Positions 43,720-54,697 of a stretch of 64,000 nucleotides of DNA are shown piece after piece. The notes beneath the pieces were generated by a model. It did no database searches and was not told the origin of the DNA. It saw only the letters and a program-made list of their open reading frames with translations. How positions within the stretch are numbered: position 1 is the first letter of the stretch; each line of letters starts with the position of its first letter. The DNA is from Aurelia coerulea (Eukaryota; Cnidaria; Scyphozoa; Semaeostomeae; Ulmaridae). The stretch covers positions 14,889,484 through 14,953,483 of the forward strand of contig CM076951.1 in NCBI GenBank assembly GCA_039566865.1, written 5' to 3'. A program made the translations under genes and the position numbers.

Positions 43720-46700
43720 ATGAGTAGCTCTGAGGAAGCAGATGATGAAGTTCAAGCGAAAGCCACAACCTCAACATCGACTGAAGTTACGTCTGCCTCT
43801 GTAGCAAAGCCAAAGACGTCGACAAGTATGTTCAATCTTCTATCCACATGATTACATTTGAAATAAATTTTGTTTGGAAACAGTCTTCCAGAGTACTTTT
43901 CCTGCATTAACGCCTTAACGGAACGATGAAAATAATTCCCGATACAAATTAGTTGATACATGCAGTACTGCAAATATGCTGTATAATAGTAATATCAGAC
44001 TCCCAGATATTTCCGGCTATAAAAGCTTGAGAAGAGATTTCTGTTCATAAAATTTGGCTTCCAAAATTCCTTTTTTGTAATGCATCTACTCTTGCATCTA
44101 AGGAAGAATCTAATGAGATGAAAAAGAACGCAATTAAGCAAAAGCATTGCATTATTGCCAGAAATTATCATAAAATGTCAGGTAAAAAGTAAAATCGGCA
44201 CCCGCTCAGACCCAGCCCCCTTTGAAATTATCAAGAACCGTCACTGCTTTGATTGATGAAAAATAAGTAGCTTGCAATCATTGCTGGTTCGAAGTGATTT
44301 CAATGGTCAACGTTTTGTTTTTTCTTCACAGCTTCTTGGGCACTCTTTGCCAGACAAAAAACATCAGCTCCCAAGGTCTCTAAAGTAAAGAAGAGAAATT
44401 ACAAAAAGCTCTACTGTAAAGAATGCCTCCTGAATGGACGAAAATATCACACGATCTCAAATGGTATGCCCTCATATATTGAAAGGCACAGGAACACTAA
44501 ACAGCACCTGGAGTCCACTATTACAACTGTTCGTTGCGATACTCCTGAAGGTGCCGCGCTCTTGGAGAGATCAAAATTGAGCAGCCAAGGTGTCAAACGT
44601 AAGAATGTGTCTGTTGTAGAAGAAGAGCCCGAAACGAACCGACCGAGAAATGAAGAAGGAGAAATGAATCTTGAAGAAGACAGGGCAGACTTCTACATGG
44701 AAGACAGTAGTCATCCAAGGTCACCAAGTTTATGCGCTGAAGTCCAGGAAAGCACACATAATATTGAAAGCGAGGACAGCCTTCTGAATGACACGAACTT
44801 GTGGGAGGATTTGGAAAGCAGCACTGAGAATCAGTACGGCGCAGATAGTAATATACTTGAGTTCAACTCCCCACCAAAGATTCGTGAGCAGACAACAATT
44901 GATGCATACATGGGACAGCGAAATCCTAACATCGCTAGTACTCAAAAGCTGCCAATAGCCGAAGACATATTGAACTCGAACAGTTCTTCCGAGAAGATGC
45001 CAATAGCCAAAGACATAGCAATGGAAGTCGTCAAACTAATGAAGGAGATGCACATCGACGCTGAAGGAAATTGCGAAGCTAACAATTCACTCCTGCAAAC
45101 ATGCGAAGTAGCAGCAGATCTTGGTGAGTGGAAAAAGATAGGAAACATCACAGAATTGGTAAGCAAAGTGCCATGTATCCAGTTCTTTTATGATGAGGAA
45201 ATGGAAGAGAGCGTGGTTCGATCCGATATTTGCTTTGCATCTCTCTCCGAGAAAGAAAAGAGACTTAAAGATCTTGCACCTTACCAAGCTGCACGGAAAC
45301 AATGTCCATCTGACCACGGAAATCCCTCAACTGGCATCTGGCACGGTAAAGAAAAAACAGAGAGATATATCAGAGGAGCCAATAGTGATTGGCGCCTTCT
45401 GAAGTCAATTTTACGCTCCCATTTGTTAGGAATATCAACAACCGCTCATGGAAGGCAACATTACTTGGCTTCAAAGGAGCTTGAAAAAGAAGAACGCCGC
45501 AAGGAGAATTCCCTCTCTATTACGAAGACGCTCGTAAAATGTATGATCACAGATGTCAAGATGAAAGCAGCTTCTACCCATTATGAAACATTATTGACCC
45601 TCCTGGATGACTGCAAGGTTGATATTGGGCAGAGAAACCATAGCAGGAAACAAATGTTGCCATTGCTTGTTGCTGCAGAAGCTTATGTTGATGAGAAAAC
45701 TTCACTGGTATTAAATCAAGAAATGCCTGCCACCTTGATGGCACCTCAATTTTTTGGAGTTATTGACAAAGGTACATTCAACAGGAGGACCAGCCAAGCG
45801 GCATATGTAGTTTTTCAGAATAATGGCAAACGGTATGCTTATCCATTAGGAGCTCCACTAGTCTACAAAAAGGCCACGAATTCCGATGATGACGATTCAG
45901 AATCTGACTCAATTGATAATGATTCTGCAGATGAAGCAACTATTGGTCTCCCTGATGTAAGTGGTGGAAGTGCTGAGGATCTTGCAAGTAACCTGCTCAG
46001 ACTGATCAAGCTTAAGCTGCAAATGTCTCAACAAGATCTATTCAGATACTGTGGAATGACAGCTGATGGGCAGTACCAAGCTGAACAGTTCCTGTCAACA
46101 ATTCGCAAGGAAACATGGCGCGAAAACCTTCCTGAAGACCTTCTGTTTTGTCAAACAACCATATGGGATGCAGCCCATTTACTTAATCTAGCAGCCACCG
46201 ACATCAAGGATGGTAAAGTTGGAACTTCTAGTGCCTTTTTCAGAAATTTTATCAAGCGAGCAAATGAATTTAATCATCTTTTATCAAGAGGAAAAGGCTT
46301 TGCTCAGCTAGAAATCAGTGCATCAGCCAAAAAAAAGAGAGCAGTTGTCATAACCCCGTTTGCTGCACAGCGCTTTTTGAGCTCAGCAAGTAAGCAATGG
46401 GAAGCAATTGAAAAGGGATTCGAAGTTATCCACACAGCATTTGCCACGATTCATTCTGGAGCTGACAAAGATTTCTCTCTACAATACAAGATGTTTGGTC
46501 AAGATTTTGTGTCTGATCTCCTTGGTCTCCTGGATATCACTGCCCCCATTTCTCAGTTGATGGTGCTCTCCCAATCAGTTGATTTTTATCATTGGAAGAT
46601 AGTGTTTTGGGGAAACAGAATGCTGATGTGGATACAAGATATTTTGGAAAATGTATCAGAGACCCCCCGCTTCAAGAAGCATCTTGCAGACATCCAAGCC

Positions 46701-47741
46701 TTCCGTTTCTGTGATGTGGAGCTTTTGGAGGGCTGGGAACTAACCAATCAAGACGAAATATTACATCCAGCAAGAGGTACGTCTATTGTGTACAACTGGA
46801 AAGAAAGAAGTGTCCAAGAATCAATAGAAGATCTAACAAGCTTTGCGGAAGACCTGAAATATTCTTGCGAGGCTAGACTCAATCGAGGCACATCAGAGGT
46901 ATCTTTGCTTCTTTCTGAGTGCATGGATTTTGAAAGATTGTTGATGGCACTAGAGGGAAATCTGCAAGGAGATCATTCACTTGATTGTCAGTCATCAGGC
47001 TCAATACATTGCCTTAAAGATAGGAGGAAGTACCTGAAGCTTGGAAGAGAACAGTTCGATAAATGGTTCAATTATGTTGCATTTCTTCCCCATGTACAAG
47101 CTAAAGCTGACAACTATGGTCGTTTGGATGAAAGCTGTGCAGAAGCAGTCTACCTTTCCTTCAAAGAAGTAATGGTGGAGTTATTCTGGGGTAGTCTCAG
47201 AGAATACGGCATTGGTTGCCTGTCAAGTGGAGGTAAACCACTCAAACAGCATTTTGTCTCTTTGGCACCAGATTTTTCAGTGGCAGGAATACGTCAGCCA
47301 TTCAAGCTGACGTTGCTCAATGGAAAAGAGGTTGTTGCTTTTTTGGATGAGCCACTGCTTGTGGAGACCCTGTTCACCGTGAAAGAAGTGTATACAAAGA
47401 TTGGTCCAGAGTTCATGATTGCCCTTGATGTTGCCATCGCTTCAGGAGGATCTGAGGCTGTTGCCGAAAGTTTCTATGCCGTCATGGGCACACAAAAGCA
47501 GCGATGCCATCAGTCAAACAATATCATGGATCTGAGGACAAAGATTGATTGGTTGCTACCATATGTTGGAAACCAAACCGACCATCTCGTTGAGGGAATT
47601 GCAAGGAAGTTCTTGGAAAGTCACACATCACCATTGTTGCGCGATCCAAGATCAATTCAAAATTATTTTAAACGGAACAGAAAATCCAAAGTGGTCCACA
47701 GAATTGCAAATGAATCTGTGAAGTACCCATATTTACTTTAG
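43720..47741 (+). CDS. hAT-like transposase, two exons, 1171 residues
   Basis: Exon 1 43720-43825 (Ser/Thr-rich start, GTATGT donor), intron to a TTCTTCACAG acceptor, exon 2 44332-47741; the junction codon (Thr) keeps frame. Residues about 58-95 form a BED-like zinc finger (YCKECLLNG... ERHRNTKQH). An acidic region follows. The RNase-H-like core shows Asp in FFGVIDKGT, Asp in GMTADGQY, a WDAAHLLNLA segment like the hAT CxxH region, and near the C-terminus GGSEAVAESFY with the Glu, followed by a conserved RTKIDWLLP block. Length is large for hAT but similar to KIAA1586/ZMYM-like hAT derivatives. No stop, and it sits in an element with perfect ends, so it may be functional. The superfamily is inferred from the 8-bp duplication and motif order. 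Confidence 0.8.
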
Positions 47742-47945
47742 CTTCTAACACTTTAACGTTTTCTTGAAAATTGGACAGCCCTAGAATATAATAATAATAT
47801 AATAAAAGGCATTTATATTGCGCCGTTTATCTACACGGCTCAAAGAAGAAATCATTTCAGTTAAGTTCATTTTTTGACTCACGGAATGAGGACAATAGTA
47901 TAGGGCTTGAATCTTGTCCTTATTTTCTTCATTTTCATTTTAATT

Positions 47946-49213
47946 CATTTAGGGAGAGTTACCCTTCAGCAAAGGCTGATTTTCAAGGGGCCCTCCAGTA
48001 AAAACTTTTAATTACAGTATACAATAAATTAAATCTACATTATAAAAAACCATAAAGCTAAAAACCTACTTACAATAACTATACAATATTTACAATAAAA
48101 GAAAAGTCAACCCTCAATAAAATGTTTAGAACTATTAAGGGAGGAGGCTTTCTTTGACTAAGCTGGAAGGCTATTCCACATCTTAGCTCCCCGGAAAGAA
48201 AAATATTTCTGCCCGTTTGCTGACGTTTTCTTTGGTAGCCTCAAGTCAGTCTCTGTATTACGTAGGTTATGGGAGGAGCATTGTGAATTTTTAGTGAAAA
48301 GGTCACACATGACACAGGTATTGTGGAGCCAACTCATTGAGAGATTTGAAGACCATAATCTTAGACTCATTACTAATGAGTTCTTCAATGGTCTTCCAAC
48401 CCACCCCAGCCCTTTGATAAGATGTCTGCTTGGTGTATTGAAGCTGCTATTCGTTGTAATTCTAGCAGCACGATTTTGAAGCTTTTGCAACCGGTTAATT
48501 TCTGTTGAACCAGCACAACCCCAAACAGAACAGCAGTATCAAAAGTGGGGCTCAACAATGCTTGTGTAAAGAGTCTCAGACTTTCTTTTGGTAAAAAAGT
48601 CTTTGCATGCTTTAAAAAGCCAACAGCCCGAGATACCTTGATAGAAACTGCCTTGATTTGTTCTTTCCAGTCTAGGTAACTATCAATTTGTACACCAAGG
48701 TATTTTGTTGTTTTAACTACATCCAGCTTGTTATTACGAATATTCAATTCCAAGACCTCATTTTGACATTTAAAAAGAGTGTTTTGTTTCTGCTTGGTAG
48801 AAATGAGCACGGAATGAGTTTTTGCAACATTCAAGGAAAGTGTGTTGCCTTAGTGAATTGTTTAAGATCACTGTTAATAGCCTCATTCAGCTGAGTCATA
48901 TCAGTGGACTGGTGGCACAGACTAGTATCGTCAGCATAAATGGACACAGTGGAAGCTTGGACAGCTTGTGGTAGGGTAGGTCACTGATATAAATGAGGAA
49001 GAGAAGGGGCCCCAGACAAGAGCCTTGTGGAGCACCAACTTCAATAGCCTCAAAGTTGGAATCAACACCGTTTACCCTGCAAAATCCCTTCCGTTTGGAT
49101 AGGCATGACCGAAACCAAGAGAGTCCTCGTTGCTGGATGCCATAAAGTTCAAACTTTTTACAAAGAATATCATGATCAACTGTATCAGATGCCTTTTTCA
49201 GGTCAATAAGTTA
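47946..49213 (-). pseudogene. Truncated non-LTR retrotransposon (RT to 3' end)
   Basis: Read minus from 49213: LKKASDTVDHDIL, GAPQGSCLGPLLF, a YADD box in a shifted frame near 48940, then the thumb (KTTKYLGVQIDS) and the C-terminal QNRAARI and FRGAKMWNSLP motifs. A non-coding 3' end runs to about 47946. 5'-truncated within RT, with frameshifts. The element inserted downstream of the hAT-like transposase. CR1/jockey-like by motif style. Confidence 0.85.
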
Positions 49214-49658
49214 AGTTCCTATAATTTCTCAGTTCCTTTCAAAAATATGTGTGATTGTTTTTGCAAATTATTATCAAGAAAACGTTTTTATCGAAACGTT
49301 TGGACTAATAGCAGTTGTGTTTTCGCAAAGACTTGTACAGTGTAGACAGTCGTTGGTTTCTTCCTTACTTAAGCTGTTTTCACCTTTTTGATTTTTCATG
49401 TTTAAAATTCAATGTGCAGTACTTTCAATCAATTGTATTCATTCATATCTTGTGTTTTGTTAAGCTAATGATTTCCTATCTTTAAAACGTATAAAAATCG
49501 TTCTCAAGCCATTGTTCAAAATTTTGTCGATTTGATCTTTACTCAACTCAAGTAGCGAGCGCGAAATTTTTGAGGTGCGAGTAAAATTGATTTCAGCTGC
49601 GAGCTTTGACCTTGCGATTCAAGCGTAGCTGCGAGCGATAGCAAGTTTTCCAACCTGG

Positions 49659-49846
49659 TGCATGAGATCAATGCTGCACAAAAAAATCTACGTCCAGTTG
49701 TTTCAACAACTCTCTCCAACAAAGGAGTGAAAGTTGATCATACTGAATTAATTCGAAAAACAACTGCATCTATACTTGGAATTGTAATAGAGGAAGGAAA
49801 CTTTCAACAAAAGCATGATGATCAGTATGAAGTATTTTTTAAATAA
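49659..49846 (+). pseudogene. Unrecognised spliced gene, 3' part after the hAT-like element
   Basis: Starts within the duplicated TGCATGAG and continues the frame that stops at 42013 (INAAQKNLRPVV, then GVKVDHTELIRKT), ending at TAA 49846. Together with 41138-42013 it marks a gene that was broken by a single clean transposition. Confidence 0.6.
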
Positions 49847-49967
49847 AGTATTGCGAAATGGGAGGCTTAATTTAAACTTAGACCTTCTCGTTACTCGGTT
49901 TTGTTCGATTGGGTGAAATATTTCACCAGTATAGGCTGGAGGGTCTAGTCTAAAACACCACACCAAT

Positions 49968-50056
49968 GGAACACCGATGAACACCGATGAACACCAATGA
50001 ACACCAATGGAACACCAATGAACACCAATGAACACCAATGGAACACCGATGAACAC
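49968..50056 (-). repeat. GGTGTTC minisatellite, short inverted array
   Basis: About eight 10-11-bp units reading GGAACACCAATGAACACC on the plus strand, the reverse orientation of the arrays at 32815 and 51775. Confidence 0.95.
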
Positions 50057-50747
50057 CTATTAAATTTTTGAGGAATTTCTCTTTGATGAGAAATGATTCA
50101 AGTTTCGTAATCTCACTTGTATCCATGACAAATAAAATTTTGCCAAGATAAGAAATTAATGATAACAGCTCAGACTGGATGTGTTACGCATTATTAGTTA
50201 AAGCGAAGTGATCTATACAACGACACATCATTACAATGTTGAATGCGTTATACAATACAAATTATACCAAAAAACTGCATCGCTCTCAAGTTTCAATCTC
50301 AATCAAAATCAACACTCATCAAAGCTGGAGGCATCTAGCCCTTTGAGGAGTGACCTTTGTCCCAATTCTGACTGCATGAAGTTAAATCAGGGTGTGGCGA
50401 CCTTGCATGAATCGCTAAAATATAGAGGTGTTTTCCATTTTTTTGTGCACTTTTTCCTTTAATTTTTTTAATTTTTGCATCATTTTGCCAAATTTACTCC
50501 GAAAGTAACTCAGTATTTCCTCCCACGGGGGGGGGGGGTACTAGATGCTTCCAGCCGAAGGGCTGTAGCTCCTTTGGCAGGACACCACCCTTTTGGTGCC
50601 CTCGTGAACATTTCAAACAGAGTTTTTGAAACCTTTTCTATGTTCAGGCATTTCTAAAGTACCTTCGGAGTAATGATACACGAAAGAAGTGAAAATGAAG
50701 AAAATTATGCAAAGGATTTCCTGTATCAAAATAAGTTGTTTAATGTA

Positions 50748-51539
50748 CCGGGTGTCTCAGAAAAAAGTACCCCCTTTTGACTGGAAATAGGAACCAAGCA
50801 AATAAGATATCATTGCTCCCCGACTTCACAGCTAAATTTATCAATGTTCAACTTAGATGCACGTACCTTGCATTTAGAAATCGTCTACCAAACACCGGAG
50901 ATACAGGTTCGCAAAGTCAAAATTTACGGTGCACCCAAAACCAGAGGTTTTGAAAAAAGGCCTAGTCATGATTTGTATCATGGACATTTTCCAAAGTACC
51001 TGTAGACTTTAAGTTTCCGTGTTTTGCTTTTGAAAAGAATAAAAGATGCATGGACATGGCGCTGATTAAAAAAATATAGTAAAAATGTGGTAAGAGTGAT
51101 AAAGTCGTGCCACATCTCCAAAATAAGCGTGCATGTGCTCCTTTCCTCTTCTTTAATACAAAACACTTGGGATCGAATGCAATGCAAGGAATGTTTCCTC
51201 AAAAGAAAAGTCACTTCAAGAACAATTGAAGTAATTCAAGGTATAAATCTTTTCAAAAATAAAAAATAAAGGTCAAAGTCGAAAATTCGTTTGCAAAATG
51301 CCTGTTTGTTGTCAAATTACGGCTAGGCCATTTCTCAAAACCTCTGGTTTCAGGTGCACTCCAAATTTTGACCTTGAGAACTCATATCTCCGGTGTTTGG
51401 TGGTCGATTTCCAAATGCAAGGTATGTGCATTTAAGTTGAAGACCAACAAATGTAGCCATGAATTCAAAAAGTCCCGAAATATTATCGTTTTGTTGCCTT
51501 GTTGAGTCAAAAGGGGGTACTTTTTTTTGAGACACCCGG
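50748..51539. mobile_element. Mariner-type MITE with long inverted repeats (CCGGGTGTCTCA ends)
   Basis: Ends ACCGGGTGTCTCAGAAAAAA and its mirror, TA on both sides (50746-50747, 51540-51541). The inverted arms run about 210 bp, with shared CATTTAGAAATC and CACCGGAGATA-like stretches. The sister copy at 32580 lacks the insert (TGAGGTATGTTTTTCC). No transposase; a Tc1/mariner driver is inferred from the TA target. Confidence 0.9.
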
Positions 51540-51774
51540 TATGTTTTTCCAGTACCAAGAGGTTTTTACTTTTTGGCAGTCTGAGAGTTAAGTTTTTTAT
51601 AAGCAGGTTCTTATAAAAGATACGTGTGCACCAGGCTTTATTTCAAAAGCTTTGAACGCATCCAGGCTACATGGAAGGAATATAAATCAAACGTTGTTTA
51701 AATGCAAGAAATGCTGCAGCCTTCCTTCACCATGACTGAGAAAACTGCTATTCAATATTTTCCACTGCCCTTAT

Positions 51775-52062
51775 CATTGGTGTTGTTCTGTTTTCACATG
51801 GTCTCTTGTGATTATGGTTTTCATTGGTGTTTCGCTGTTTTCATTGGTGTTCCATTGGTGTTCCACTGGTGTTCATTGGTGTTCATCGGTGTTCATTGGT
51901 GTTCCATTGGTGTTCATTGGTGTTCATTGGGGTTCCATTGGTGTTCATCGGTGTTCATTGGTGTTCCATTGGTGTTCATTGGTGTTCCATTGGTGTTCAT
52001 CGGTGTTCATTGGTGTTCCATTGGTGTTCATTGGTGTTCATTGGTGTTCCATTGGTGTGGTG
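51775..52062 (+). repeat. GGTGTTC minisatellite, long array
   Basis: About 25 units of the GGTGTTCATT/GGTGTTCCATT type, open in all three frames, with no stop in the unit. The upstream flank (AGAAATGCTGCAGCCTTCC) matches that of the 32815 array. Confidence 0.95.
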
Positions 52063-52064
52063 TA

Positions 52065-52655
52065 TTAGACTAGATCTAGGCTGGAGCCGTTCCTTTGAAA
52101 AATTTCATTATGTTTACACATGTATGTTGATGATACGTCATCAACTACATGAAGCTCAGCAGTGAATGGTTTGCATTCCTTGATTGTACACAGATCTTCA
52201 CTTTTAGGTGTGTTGAGGTATCGTTCACCCCTTGCAACTTTGACCCGGACTTTGTCAAAGTAGTAGGTGCATCCATCATGAACAGCATCCACATGACTTC
52301 CCCACAAGAAAATTTTAATGTATCCATTGGGAGTTTTTTCAAAGCGGAACCACCAAGGTTGATGATTTTGCAACCTCTAAGTTGGGCAACTTTCCCTTTA
52401 ATAGAAACCAGCTGGTCGGAAGCTACTTGATTTCAGCCACCCACAGTAATTTTTGTCTCAATACTTTGATAATCAAAGTTTACAGTTGTAGGTGTGATGA
52501 CAGTGTTCTTTCCTATTACAACATCATCTGTGCCATATTTTCTGCTCACATTGAACTTTCGAATCTTCACTGGTGATTTCTGCATGGCTATTGTCTCCAA
52601 ACGCTCCTTTTTCTCCACAGCAAAACATACACTTTTAATAGATTCTGTTTCCTAT
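52065..52655 (-). pseudogene. RPA-like OB-fold protein, broken
   Basis: Minus-strand frames: 52655-52440 (SPVKIRKFNVSRKYGTDD...), continuing past a stop with VSIKGKVAQLRGCKI, then a frameshift into YIKIFLWGSHVDAVHDGCTYYFDKVRVKV and KYLNTPK-like text. VSIKGKV and LWGxHVDxxxDGxxYxFxxVxV are OB-fold features of RPA-like single-stranded-DNA-binding proteins. Such genes accompany PIF1/Helitron-type elements; here a PIF1 remnant lies just upstream on the same strand. A small candidate exon (52909-52951, AG...GT) may belong to the gene. Confidence 0.6.
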
Positions 52656-53117
52656 TTAGCATGCAATTGATGCAAATTGAGTTTCCACTTCTTTTGATGG
52701 GTTTTGTTCTGTTAATAGAGGGGCCAATGTGAAAAAAACATTGGTGGAGAAACAGCATGTACCAACACTTTAAGTTGCTTCATAGTGCTGTGTGTGTGTT
52801 ATTTTACGCAAGTCTTTAGACAAAAACTTTCCCAACGAATTATGGTTTACAAATTCTGTGAAAGAAACAACAATTTGTTAAAGGAAACAAATATGACTTG
52901 ATTCTTACCTTTTGTTTCCATAATTTTCTCCAGTTAACAATGCCCACAAACCTGGAAAAAGCAAAAATTTGAGAATTATTGAACTTTGATTAAAGCAATA
53001 AATGCTGTTCATTTCAAGCATGCTGTATACTAAACATAATTCACTATAAAATGATATATACACTATGGAACAATTAATTGCAAGCTTGCAGTTTGTGGTT
53101 CATGTTAGCTATCATTG
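52656..53117. other. Spacer between RPA-like and PIF1 remnants
   Basis: AT-rich; contains one exon-like minus-strand segment at 52909-52951 with TTTTTCCAG acceptor and GTAAGA donor. Otherwise nothing recognised. Confidence 0.4.
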
Positions 53118-54482
53118 TTAACAACTTGTGTCATCTGTTCGTCTATCAAGTCTCTCTTGCTCCTGTAATCTGTCCTTAAAAGCTGATGGCATTTTTATAT
53201 TACACAGTCTTTGAAAACTCATTGGTTCGATGACAAGGGATGACAATGTTTTTACTCGGCTTATGGCATCATATGTCATACCAATTGTTCTTTCTGATTT
53301 TGCGATGTCCACCCACGCTTTTTGCAATGTCATTCCTTGCTGCCTCCTTGTTGCGACCATCACATTATCATCGTTCAGGGCAGCCCAAAAGGAAGGGACA
53401 ACTTTAAGCACCGTATTCTCTTTGAATTTTACGATTGGAAGATCAGCTACAACAGATTCTGCAATTCCTATAGACCCATTAACTAAACAATCATGTGGCA
53501 TGTTTTTCAGTAACATCACTTTAGCTCCTACTTTCAAGTAAATGGTTTCTTCATAGGGACAGACTCGCAAACTTTTACGGTTGGTACCTGTATCTTTTGA
53601 TTTGAAGGTATATTCCTGTCCTGGCAATGAGCCTAGGATTTCCATATTCTTTAAACGACGCTACTAAAACACGGAACAAGCGGAACAAGCAAGTAACAAG
53701 CGGAACAGGCCAGTAACGAGCGTAAAGAGCAAGGAACAACCCAGTAACAAGCAGAGCAAGCAAGGAACAACCCAGAGTAACAAGTGGAATAAGCAAGGAA
53801 CTGACCAGTAACAAGCAGAATGAATTTGCATTATTTCTAAATCAGCATATCTTCCAACTTTTGGACAAAAAGCAATACTTAGCTTTGTTAGCATCATTGA
53901 CTGCTTTGCCTCTCTTTAGATTAGTAACTGGAGGTAACTGCTTAAAGTCTCCACAAACAATGATTTGTATACCTCCAAAACGATTATTACTGTAACAAAC
54001 TCTAATGCATCGAATGCATCACTATCAAGCATAGATATTTTTCTATGGCCAAGACCTTACAGTTAAGCCATCGATTTAAGGCTGCTGGACTAGCTAAAAC
54101 ATTCTTCAATAGTTGATATCTGGGACTGCGCCCTATTCGTATTCCAGCCCACAAATGAATTGTCTGACCCAAAATATGCAGTGCTGCTAGTCCAGTTGTT
54201 GCGGTCCTCCCCACATGTTTTGCTCCCAATTTATTTTCTAAATGGCTTGCAATCTCAATCAACGTCTTTGTCTTCCCAGTGCCAGCACTTCCAGTAAAAA
54301 AATACATTCAAACCATTTTCACACAACTCTATAACTTTCACTTGCTCGTTGGTGAGGTGCACATCTTGCGATATTTTAAATGCAAAAATTAAACCCTCCT
54401 TCATTCCTACCAAGGAAAATAATTCATTCATAACAATTTCTATCTTCCCATATAATTGGTGCTTTGTTTCAACAAACCACAA
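53118..54482 (-). pseudogene. PIF1-like DNA helicase, broken
   Basis: Minus-strand order from 54482: LTNEQVKVIELCENG (the QxxxI start of PIF1 helicases), a frameshift inside the Walker A region, then FFTGSAGTGKTKTLIEIA (54307 frame), HLWAGIRIG, a degraded region, Walker B/DF-type IIVCGDFKQLPPVTNLKRG near 53940, and from 53645 the C-terminal KVGAKVMLLKN, NGSIGIAESV and GMTLQKAWVDI (usually SQGxT). A minisatellite is inserted at about 53665-53825. At least three frameshifts and the insertion disable it. PIF1 genes of this type occur alone and in Helitrons; no Rep domain is seen. Confidence 0.8.
53665..53825. repeat. AACAAGC minisatellite inside the helicase remnant
   Basis: Irregular units built from GGAACAAGC, AGTAACAAGC and AAGGAACAACCCAGTAAC. 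Its short minus-strand frames (LLVSSLLIPLVTLG and similar) are artefacts. Confidence 0.85.
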
Positions 54483-54697
54483 AATACCAAACTATTGTTA
54501 CATTTGAGATTCCTTGACTACAGCGAAATATTTCCTTTAGTTACCCCCGTGATTAGATAGGGGATGTTTTACATCTATTGCTTAACAACCTATTGTTCTT
54601 GGATAATATGGGCAAAACAATGTTATGCAGTGCTTGCCATGGGTCTCCTAAAGAAAAGTGGCTAGTTGCGTACCCATACGTTTTTAGAGGGGTCCCA

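Larger units (their letters stand above)
42014..49658. mobile_element. 7.65-kb hAT-like element, apparently complete
   Basis: Perfect 14-bp terminal inverted repeat CCAGGTTGGAAAAC at both ends and a perfect 8-bp target duplication TGCATGAG (42006-42013, 49659-49666). Deleting the element and one duplication rejoins the flanking open frame. Near the left end GCGAGC occurs about eight times, near the right end three times plus variants, all on the same strand; such subterminal motifs are usually transposase-binding sites. It contains a two-exon transposase gene, two MITEs and a LINE fragment. Confidence 0.9.
49890..52100. mobile_element. Element with GGTGTTC minisatellite in its terminal inverted repeats
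   Basis: The left end (TAGGCTGGAGGGTCTAGTCTAAAACACCACACC near 49930-49967) is mirrored by the right end (GGTGTGGTGTATTAGACTAGATCTAGGCTGGAG near 52050-52085), with minisatellite arrays directly inside both. Outer borders are uncertain because the arms differ by indels; a TGAAATATTTCA-like sequence lies outside the left arm. The interior matches the copy at 32180-33115. Confidence 0.6.
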
